Assembly (NCBI GenBank): GCA_049999725.1 | Contig: JBNGIS010036587.1 | Coordinates: forward strand, 1 to 29,876 | Direction: 5' to 3' | DNA length: 29,876 bases | Source of the DNA: Haplomitrium mnioides | Lineage: Eukaryota; Marchantiophyta; Haplomitriopsida; Calobryales | Shown: positions 20,100-27,928 of the stretch, one piece after another | How the letters are laid out: each line of letters begins with the position of its first letter | How positions within the stretch are numbered: the first letter of the stretch is position 1 | Program-made: the position numbers and the translations under genes | The notes under the pieces: generated by a model | Databases searched by the model: none | What the model was told of the DNA's origin: nothing | The model's input: the letters and a program-made list of their open reading frames with translations, nothing else

Positions 20100-21098
20100 C
20101 TCATCTTTCGAAAATATTCTGCAACGGAACAAACAGTGTTTATGATGACGACCAAGATCTTTAGGATGAATTATCTCATATTATTGGATTTGCTTACGGA
20201 CCGAATTGTCTAGCACAACATAAGAATTCTTTGTTTGGGCCAAAACCCAAACGGGTAAACACCTTACATGAAAATTCTTTGCGAAAAGTCCATAATGACG
20301 AGAGCTTTGTGAAGAAAAAGCTCGATCCAATGTCAACTTCTAAATTGAAGAGAATTTTTTGTTGTTGAAATAATTGCTTGTTGTTGTGCAAGAAATTTTT
20401 TTTGAAAACTATAAGAGAAACGTACTTTTGACAAAGCATGAAGAATCGAGATATCACACTACAGTGAGGAGTACCAAGAAAAGACTTCAATGTTGAAAAT
20501 CAGCTTACACTGCCTAGCGGTACTTTTGTCTCTAGAAGAGCTTTCAAATTAATATTAGCAGTAGGGAATGGTAGAATCCAAAAGATTTAAAATCTCAAAA
20601 ACGCAGATCCTAGAGGCATTTTTGGAAAAAAAAAAACTATCTACTAAAGGAGTTTTTGTACGTGAGTGGATGGACAATTTTTTCCAAGGACATTGCAAGA
20701 GAATGCATACTAACAAAGTGTACAACTTGCCCAATAATTTTACAAAATGGTAAGTTTATGACTACTACACAACTTATTTGAAAGAGAAAGATCCCTATTG
20801 TATTCTCAGTTTCTTAGGTTTTACAAAACATTGGAGAACTCATTTTCCAAATGTAAAAATTCTAAAATGCAATAGATTTGTTGTTTGTGAAACATGCGAA
20901 GAAATAAAATCTTTGCGAGAAAAATTTGTCTTTGAATGTAACAGAGGTAGCAAATTTTCTTCTCTTTTGACACATTTGGCTAATCCATCCTTTGTTTTTC
21001 TAGACACAAAGATTAGTTCTAGAGATGTTATATTTTCTCAACTTATAGCCAAAAGATATTTTTTTGTGAAGTTATTTAGCAAAGAAGATTTGAGTTGA
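20100..21098 (+). pseudogene. N-terminal region of the DUF7869-type transposase
   Basis: Coding-like pieces with stops run from about 20100. One piece (SKLKRIFCC, then NNCLLLCKKF) holds a Cys cluster. It is followed by SGTFVSRRAFKLILAVGNGR near 20515-20575. The frame at 20568-21098 has one TAA at 20751. It reads VYNLPNNFTKW, then VYDYYTTYLKEKDP, HWRTHFPNVKILKCNRF and VCETCEEIKSLREK, a CxxC finger. This layout (Cys cluster, 'xxxAFxxxxxVxxxRI', then 'FPxVKIxKxxRFxxCxxC') is what I associate with plant, animal and algal proteins carrying DUF7869. Assignment is by memory of motifs and should be tested with a profile. It would bind DNA and lead into the catalytic core. Confidence 0.6.
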
Positions 21099-21682
21099 AT
21101 AGGTCTTAGCAAGTTGAGTTGTGAGAAGAGTGTCTATGCTTGCATAGAGTCTATTGTTTTGTATTTCAATTTCAACCTTGCCTACAGTCGAATAAAACAA
21201 GAAAATGAATTTGATTCTTCGTGGTGATCTTAGCCTTACAACAAGTTTTGTTTTCAATCCTTTAAATCAAGAGCCCTTGTAAAAAAATTGAAAGAATTGT
21301 TTTTGTTGTTCACCAATCCTATGCGCGGATAGGATTTGTTCTTGTTTCTTTTAAAACCAGTCGCGACAACAATCACAACAAGCCATGATATTGGTGTTGT
21401 TGTATTGGTCCTATGCGCGCATATGATCAGTTGTTGTCTCCACTCATTCTGAATGCTCAGAGTATGTGTTTTGGTACCTTTTGTTTGCAAATCTTGTTTT
21501 TCTCTTTTTGAAATAGATTTTCCTTTTTTCAAATTGCCTAAAGTTTATTTTAAATCTTTTACATAGTGTTTTGTTTCTACAAATTCAAACATTTGCTTAA
21601 GATAACTTGAATGTTTGTGGCACTTGAGGTTGTGTTTTGAAGTTACAAGTTTTATGGACATATGTTTTACTGAACTACTTTT
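21099..21682 (+). other. Probable intron of the transposase gene, with palindromes
   Basis: Coding similarity stops near 21098 and resumes at 21683. Between them are isolated palindromes such as TCTATGCTTGCATAGA near 21130, CCTATGCGCGGATAGG near 21318 and CCTATGCGCGCATATG near 21410, plus AT-rich DNA. I could not fix the splice sites. The open minus-strand frames here are not supported. Confidence 0.5.
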
Positions 21683-22783
21683 ATGTCCTTTGTGCTTTGT
21701 GTTGATGCAATCAAATATAATCGCCAACTGTTTCTTCATCGTGACCAACAAATGAAAGAAAGAATAAAACTTGCAAACCATCAAAGAAAATGTTATGCCA
21801 ATGGTCAAAAGTACTTGGGAATTGCCATTGATGGAATGGATCAGAAGAAAACTACTATTCTACACTGGCCTTCGTTACAAAAAAACATTGATAAAGATTG
21901 TTTTGTGAGTGTGCATGTTGTTGGTGCCTTAATATTCAATCATGCTCTTTCTTCGAGGGTCTTCTTAACATACGGAAACTTGAGAAGCGATTCTATTTTG
22001 ACAAATACTATGCTTAACAAAATATTATGTGACTATGAAGGCCCGCTGCCTCCAACTTTGTATCTTCAGTTGGACAACACGACACAAGAGAGTAAGAATT
22101 TCATCATGTTTGGATATCTTAGTCTCCTTATTGCCAATTTTTTTTTTCAAAAAATCAAGGTGGGATTTCTCATGATTTGCCATATTCATGATCAAATCGA
22201 TCAAATATTTAGCCGATTCTCGAAACGTTTAAAATGTGTCAAAGCTTTCACGATTACGAGTCTTAGCGATGCGCTTCAATTATCCTATAATTCTAAACTT
22301 CATGTAACTCTTTTGTTGGAAACTTGGGATTTCAAAATGTTTTTGCAGCAACGTCCCTCTCTAGTTCAAAGGATACATGATATTACTTTTAATCAGCAAT
22401 TCAAATTCCAGTTAAATCATTCTAAGGCAAAGATTTGGAGCAAACAGTTTTCAATAAATGAATTTTAGCTACCTGCGAATGGTATTTGTCAACTCAAGTG
22501 CATACTTAAAGTGGATAGAGAAATTTTAAGTTCAATGTTGATTCCTCTCAAGGCATATTTTGAAATCAAACGAACTCAAAAGGAAGAAATAGAAGTGGAT
22601 GTCGTGAAAGTGGTATTTTCAATAAGAGACAACATAAGTGAGAACTGCTACAAGTTCTTTACAAATTTTGATATTCAATGGTGGAATGACTTTTTTGTTG
22701 CCCAACAAGAGATTGCGGCCTACATCCTTGAGAAAAAAAGACGACGATTCGAAGTAGAATTTACCTTTCCACCCTCACAATAG
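21683..22783 (+). pseudogene. DUF7869-type transposase, RNase H-fold catalytic core
   Basis: A nearly intact frame: 261 codons from ATG 21683, one in-frame TAG at 22466, then open again in the same frame to 22783. Likely catalytic acids are D50 in GIAIDGMDQ (21830-21832) and D131 in LYLQLDNTTQESKN (22073-22075). A third motif is CHIHDQIDQIFSRFS (residues 166-180, 22178-22222), where I would expect a GHTH-D-ID pattern. The pattern 'iDGaDQ ... LQLDNc..dNKN ... VGFLMxGHTHxDIDxxFSRfs' is that of the DUF7869 region, which probably has an RNase H-like fold. H and D of the third motif are kept, while the leading G and the T are replaced. Role: DNA cleavage and strand transfer in transposition, inferred. 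It is divergent from the methyltransferase gene. Confidence 0.7.
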
Positions 22784-22973
22784 TGAAACACTTGTAATGA
22801 TTCTCACAATGTTTGTCTAGATTCTCAGCTTGATGCTCAATAGACACAAGAAAATACGTCGGTATAACAAATACTTTCTATACGTCGAGCAATCTATGAT
22901 GAAGCACCAAGGCCGCAAGAAGCGACTCTTTCGCACAATACTTGATATAGGCATAAATTTGGCAATCTATAGG

Positions 22974-23167
22974 AGATGAAAGCTAGAATGTTTATTTGTG
23001 TTGTTGCATTTCTGGATCCAAAAGGCAGACCATATTGGGTTGCCAAAGTTCTCAAGTTTTCTCATTTGATGAGGAAGATCATCCAAACTCGAAATGAGTA
23101 TGAGTTCAATGGTTTGCTTGTTTGGTTGAAGATGCATTTTCTAGACAATACTTCCCAGAAAAAATAG
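22974..23167 (+). pseudogene. C-terminal tail of the transposase gene
   Basis: A short frame contains FICVVAFLDPKGRPYWVAKV followed by RNEYEFNGLLVWLKM. The 'RPYWVAKV' pattern is like the small barrel domains (BAH or Tudor-like) found at the C-terminus of some transposases of this kind. It follows the catalytic core by about 190 bp of decayed coding sequence. The assignment is weak on its own and rests on position. The stretch 23170-23600 is AT-rich and shows nothing else. Confidence 0.45.
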
Positions 23168-23629
23168 CAGCAACAAAAGGGAAACACAAATCCAAGTTAT
23201 ATATTGATGTACTTGATGTGACACAAATCAGGATTCTATCTTTTGATTTTCTTCTTACCAAAAAAACCAATTGAAAAAAACCACTCTAGCTAGCATTAAA
23301 GAAAATCTATTTTAGTACAAAAGACAAAAAACCCTCAATCTTGAAATGTTGCAAAGAGATTCAATCACTATCATTAACATTGAGATAAATTAAACAAACC
23401 TTGATGAATCTTCTGAAGTTGAATCTGAAGAAGTCAAGATGAGTGACTAAAGTCATTCAAGAATTTTGTTCTATATTTTGTATTTTTAAGTATATTGTAA
23501 TTTAAGATTATAATTTTAAAAATTACTTGAGAAAAATTTGAAGCAACTTGTTGAATTTTTCTGCCAACTTGAACTTTTGACTGTAAATCATTCCAAGTTG
23601 AATGTTATTCTATGTAAATGAAACCTAAA

Positions 23630-24236
23630 TCTTTAGTTAATATTTTTATTTGCTTTGTGAAAATATTTTCTTCTCCAAAATATAAGTATTTAATTTCCAA
23701 CTTTATTGTTTTCTAGAAGAGTTTAAGGTTATTATTTTGCTAAAGCATCTGTCCAAATTGACTAATTGCTTTTTTCTTGTTAGGACTTTGATGTAAAACT
23801 TAAAGTCCTTTGCGCTATTTGACTAAGCTTTGTACCCGTTTTTACTTTTGGATTCCGAATTAGAAATCAAAATCTTTTGTGTGCGTAGAGTTTATTGCAA
23901 AAAATAGAACATTTACAGTTTGTATTCTTGGTTATAGAAGTGTGAACCCTATATGCGCATAGATTTTGATTCGCAAGCGAAACGTACAACGTACAAAAAC
24001 TCTTTTGCGGAACTTAAAACCTAGGTTCTTGTCAGTCTTTGTTGTGGAATGTTCAGATGGTGAGTTCGGATTCTTATGCGCGTATAGACTTTGGGGTGGA
24101 GTGTTCAGATGGTGAGTTTGGATTCTTATGCGCGTATAGACTTTGGGGTGGAGTGTTTAGATGGTGAGTTTGGATTCCTATGCGTGCATAGACTTTGGAG
24201 TGGAGTGTTCACATGTTGAACTTGGATTCCTAAGCT
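23630..24236. repeat. Right-end zone of element B with four 52-bp tandem repeats
   Basis: The first 300 bp match 9225-9520 of element A. From 24051 a 52-bp unit starting GTTCAGATGGTGAGTT recurs at 24051, 24103, 24155 and 24207. Each unit carries one palindrome core (ATGCGCGTAT at 24076 and 24128, ATGCGTGCAT at 24180, and a decayed one near 24232). The first two units are almost identical, so they are younger than the rest. Confidence 0.88.
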
Positions 24237-24551
24237 GTCGTGCGCATACACATCGCTTACACAACTACATCGTCCACACACATTCCATGATATCTACCGA
24301 CATACAACAGAGAATGACACGCAATTGAGTCTCATGTGCATACAATGCATGAGACCCCACAATACTTTTCTTCGAGTGATACCTTCTCAAAGAAATTCCC
24401 AATTTGTGTGTGTTGATTTTTTGATATCAGAACCATCGCACCTTTGCATACAAAGAATCCACACTTCTCCAAGAGCTGCAATACCACAGCTCTCCTCTTG
24501 GTTCATACAATCAGTAAAATGACATCGAAAGGTTATTTGTCTTTTTATGCC
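24237..24551. other. Junction between element B and the methyltransferase retroelement, no gene seen
   Basis: No coding similarity was found. An inverted repeat, GTCTCATGTGCATACAATGCATGAGAC-like in form (arms at 24330-24337 and 24349-24356), resembles the palindromes of element B, so B may reach further than 24236. A TATA-like run (AGTATATAAGG) is at about 24554. Composition turns GC-richer from here on. Confidence 0.45.
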
Positions 24552-25364
24552 TTAGTATATAAGGCCATGTACTCTCACTAAATACATATGCACCCAAATA
24601 TTTGGATCATCCAGATCCACAACCATAGTGACATCATGTCGAATAGAGGAGGGTAAATCAGGGTCCCTCCCATCAATCCAGACTCGCAAAATCTGAGTCA
24701 TTTTCCAGTTGAATCTCACAATCCAAGTAAAACCATACATATCCATGGCTTGTCTCAGCACAATGCGTCGCTCAATATCGGCGACAGATGCAACAATAGT
24801 AGTACCAGTAGAAAGCCCCATTGCCCGCTCTCTCTCATCAGGGTTGGGTTCCACCAGTCTCTGCAAGGTTGCATCCTAAATAAAACCAAGGCCTCTTGCA
24901 TGAAATACATAAGCTGCAAGGTGACTCACCAATAAATCAATTGGCTCTACTCCAGCTAAGTGGTCCGCTCCCAGCAATAAAATGTCAACTGACAATGCAT
25001 GTAGAGAACCTTGCACTGCACTAACTGAAAGCAATCGTGGAAATTTCTCAACCATCAGTGCTACATGCCTCAAGGAGATTATGTGGGCGATCTCACCCTT
25101 CTTTACATACAAGTACCGCCGAGCTGGAATCCTTGCTTGGAGCACCGCAACTAACCCTGTACTAATGCCTCCAAATAACTCCAACAAATAAATACCATCA
25201 GCACGATGCTGCCATAAAATCAGCATAGTATCTAATGGTGAAAGATTTACAGGTCCAAGTGTGACAGAACCATCCAATGCAGGACCTGGCGCAAATGCAT
25301 TCTTGGCAAACATCCTCAACCAACTTGGACGCATGTACATACCACAACCTCTTCTTACTTCCAC
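24552..25364 (-). pseudogene. Cytosine-5 DNA methyltransferase domain of the retroelement
   Basis: The frame 25364-24876 has motif I as LLELFGGISTGLVAVLQA at about 25184-25140, close to the ELFxGIGTG of DNMT3-type enzymes. Next come RRYLYVKK (motif II, with Lys in place of the usual acidic residue) and VDILLLGADHL. PIDLLVSHLAAYVFHARGLGF is the place where the catalytic Pro-Cys motif belongs. In this frame the Cys is absent, but the minus strand has CCTTGC at 24921-24916 one frame away. After a stop at 24876 the frame 24866-24552 reads ERERAMGLSTGTT and RIVLRQAMD, fitting the C-terminal motif near the end of such enzymes. The target recognition region looks deleted. In an intact copy the enzyme would place 5-methylcytosine. 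Confidence 0.75.
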
Positions 25365-25373
25365 TCATAGGAA

Positions 25374-26526
25374 TCACCTCACTTGATGACGATGATGTTG
25401 ACCTCGCAACCTATGAGTACGCTTCTCTGAGTACGCCTCTTCAACAAAAGGAATATTGGCTACATGTGCATTTCCCTCCAACAGGTCAGAGTAGTCGGTG
25501 ATAACTCCAAAAAATGTTGATAATGCCATAGGTTGTGAAATTGGACCCCCAACTGGTCCACTGAATCTGACAAGAAACCTGCTCAATCGTGCCTCTTCAG
25601 ATCGCCATCCAGGCCGATAGGACACTGACTCGTCCCAAAAATCAATAGTAAACCCTATAGGATATAGCACCGTACACCCCACCAAAAACATCATAAGACT
25701 CGACCTTGGTAAGTATGGCATGAGCGCTCATATATGAGCTATCTGTGGGATGATTAGCTTGCACTCTAAGCTCAGTCTCTCCACGTGTAATGTGTTGTGT
25801 GGGTGAAGGTCCTCCCAATGAAGTTTGAATGGGGAAATAACAGATCTCTACATCTTTGAGCCTCAATCCCAACCCCTGCACATTTGACTTGCTTAACATC
25901 AGTGGCTGTGCATATGTATCCAACAATACCATAGCTAGCCTATACACCACATTTGAAGGACCGACAAGTTGGAAGATACCACTATGATTGTTGATAGACA
26001 CCACACTGGGTCTGAATCTTGTCCTCTTAAATGTTGGTCGGGCTAATAACTCCATCAGCCGTGCCGCAACAACATGCCATGTCTCACCTCCAGACGTAGA
26101 GGCGCCTACATCAACTGCTCTACTCATAGGTCTCACTTCCATACTGGAAGTAGCACCTTGAATCTCTCTACATAGTGTGGCTGCCAACCTAAACACTTTA
26201 ACTGGTGTGACTTTTCCAGTCAACACATCTCTAGCTGAAAACAATGGTTTCTCGACCACTAACCTAGCTATCTCCAAAGCCAAAGACGCACTCCCCTCCA
26301 CCTCGGCTAATCTCTCCATCTCCCTAGAAGCATGAGTCGGACATATGGACATGGTCCTCACCAAATTTGCCAACTCAAATGACTGTGGAAGTCCTACCTG
26401 ATGGTGAGTATCCCCCCTCTGAGGATTTGACTCCACCGTTGCTCTCCTAAGCTCAATAGCCTTGCCTGCCGCTTTGGTCACCGCCGCAGATGCATCAATG
26501 TGGGTTGTCCCACACATGAGTCCCAT
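25374..26526 (-). pseudogene. Retroelement aspartic protease region
   Basis: The frame 26526-25642 starts with an Ala-rich linker (residues 1-170) that I do not recognise, then VVSINNHSGIF, VLLDTYAQPLMLSKS and GLGLRLKDVEICYFPIQTSL. D-T at 25920-25915 is the catalytic Asp-Thr, but the following Gly of the normal DTG/DSG is Tyr, so activity is doubtful. Near 25680 the reading moves to the frame 25721-25374, which gives FLVGCTVLYPIGFTIDFW (equivalent of the ILLG motif) and YRPGWRSEEA. It would cleave the Gag-Pol polyprotein. It lies between Gag and the methyltransferase, which suggests that the methyltransferase was made as part of Pol. Confidence 0.7.
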
Positions 26527-26737
26527 ACCAGCTAAATCCCCATCAGCTGTGTATGAAGTAGAGGCTTAACCTCTAGAGTTGAGTCTCACCTGTGCTGTAG
26601 TCATAGCAGCTAATTGCTGCTCCAATTGTCCGATCCTAGCATCCTTGGGATCCACAGTAGCTGCTGGAGCACCCACCCTAGCTCTCCCAGCTGGTGATGC
26701 TCCTCTACCACGACCACCTCGCGTACCTCTGCCTTGC

Positions 26738-27070
26738 TCACATGTGCGAGCTCTTTCTTGTCACAGCTCCGGGTGAAGCAAAAAACATCGGTCCCTGGTG
26801 TGACCCTGACCTCACAATGGTCACATTGCTGCTAGCCAGCTGCACTTGCACCTCCAGAACGCATTGCTTGTGGCTTCTTTGCCTCTGGACATAGCCTCTG
26901 TATATGATCTCCACAAGTCCAACAACCTGACTGCTGACTTGCATAAGATGGCAAAGCTGATTGTCCTCCAGCCTTCTAACCCTTCCGTGGTGCAGACTAT
27001 GATTTAGATGTGGCTGGAGATGCAAACTTTGGCGCTTGCTTTTGAAATCATGCAGTGACAACTCTCTCAT
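26738..27070 (-). pseudogene. Nucleocapsid part of the retroelement Gag, decayed zinc knuckle
   Basis: At 26924-26889 the minus strand encodes CWTCGDHIQRLC. A normal retroviral-type zinc knuckle is C-x2-C-x4-H-x4-C. Here only two residues separate the second Cys from His, as if a two-residue Gly/Pro part were lost. The following sequence (CDHCEVRVTPGTD in one frame) holds another Cys pair. Frames switch several times between 27080 and 26530. It links Gag with the protease region. Confidence 0.65.
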
Positions 27071-27074
27071 TCAC

Positions 27075-27928
27075 CTGGTTAAGCTCTATGCGCTCTTGGC
27101 AAGAGTGGGATCATAATCCCTGAGAAGGGTTGCATCTCTCACTCTCCTTCTCAAATCCCTGTCAAGGATGGAATACCAAAACTGCACCGCTTGAGCATCT
27201 GTCACTCCCTTCGTGATATTGATGAGCCTTCTCATCCTAGTGTAAGCTTCCATCAAGCTCTCTCCAGTCTTGCGCTGGAACTCCTAAAGACTCTTCAGCG
27301 TGTCTGTCCGCACACCCTGGTAATTTTGCCTGAGAAGCTCAAAAAACTCAACCATAGGGTTAAATACTGGAACCCCTCCACTCTCTACTGCACTGACTGG
27401 AACATGTGTACTGAAAACTCCTCCTGCCCCTGAAGCACCAATACTATGGCTAGTGCCACTAGAGGATGTTGTATGGGTTGCAGGGACATAGGCACTAACC
27501 CTTCCACTACAAGTGATGGAGACATAATTGGGAGACCAATATTGTCTCCACTCCTCAATCTTAGTCAAATAAGCCTGCCTGAATTCATGGTAGTCATCCA
27601 TAGGTGGCCCTTCCAAGTGCTGAAACAAACTTTTCCATGCCATGAAAGGTGTAAAGAGAGTTGAGTTCCGCAATGTTTGCAGATCACACCAAGTATCAAA
27701 CTCCTGGATGAAATCATCCAAATCAATGGTGCCTACTGCACCAGAGAACCTCCTCGGCCCTCTTGTGGCCCCATACATCTCATCCATATCCCAAGACAAT
27801 GGGGAATGTACCTGAGTGATAGGAACAATTGCCTCCTCTTTGTCCGATGTATGGTCACTTACCAACTGTTGAGCTGCTCTTACTGCAGGTTGAAACTGGA
27901 TGCCACTGTGAGTGATGACGTATTGCAC
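27075..27928 (-). pseudogene. Retroelement Gag (capsid)
   Basis: The frame 27928-27284 reads RRFSGAVGTIDLDDFIQEFD, WCDLQTLRNSTLFTPFMAWK and LFQHLEGPPMDDYHEF, then a Ser/Thr/Gly-rich spacer and FNPMVEFFELLRQNYQGVRT. It continues past 27284 in the same or a neighbouring frame with EFQRKTGESLMEAYTRMRRL and AVQFWYSILDRDLRRRVRDA to about 27100, the classical Ty3-type Gag signature. The apparent start at 27928 is GTG, so the true N-terminus is unknown. Gag would form the particle that carries element RNA. A frame change is needed near 27284, so I call it a pseudogene, though it is the best kept coding region here. Confidence 0.8.

Larger units (their letters stand above)
15992..24240. mobile_element. 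Element B: longer copy with divergent methyltransferase and transposase genes
   Basis: It starts TACTTTGAACCAAGAACCG, like element A, and interrupts the integrase of the Ty3 element. Contents in order: AT-rich subterminal zone, 37-bp palindrome array, minus-strand ParB-like/methyltransferase gene, central palindrome arrays, plus-strand transposase-like gene, and the right-end zone with four 52-bp repeats. Homology with element A fades near 24236, which I take as the approximate right limit. The flanks do not match across the insertion: Ty3 integrase lies to the left and the methyltransferase retroelement to the right. So the right end has probably been truncated or rearranged. Terminal inverted repeats and a target duplication were not found. 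Confidence 0.75.
24552..27928 (-). mobile_element. 3'-truncated Ty3-like retroelement encoding Gag, protease and a C5 DNA methyltransferase
   Basis: On the minus strand, in order: Gag (27928 to about 27080), a zinc knuckle (26924-26889), an aspartic protease (26526-25374) and a cytosine-5 methyltransferase (25364-24552). No RT, RNase H or integrase follows, because element B DNA begins directly downstream, so the 3' half is missing. GC content is clearly higher than in the rest of the window, and the frames are long, so this is a younger or differently composed element. Retroelements with captured cytosine methyltransferases have been reported from dinoflagellates and a charophyte alga. A land-plant copy would extend that. 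Confidence 0.72.

Noticed and set aside
24425-24435. GATATCAGAACC as a plus-strand primer-binding site
   Set aside because: It lacks the TGGT start, has no LTR end before it and no Gag after it on that strand.
24490-24505. CTCTTGGTTCATAC as a terminal inverted repeat of the left end of element B
   Set aside because: Only a short partial match to the reverse complement of TACTTTGAACCAAGAACC, with no partner in element A.
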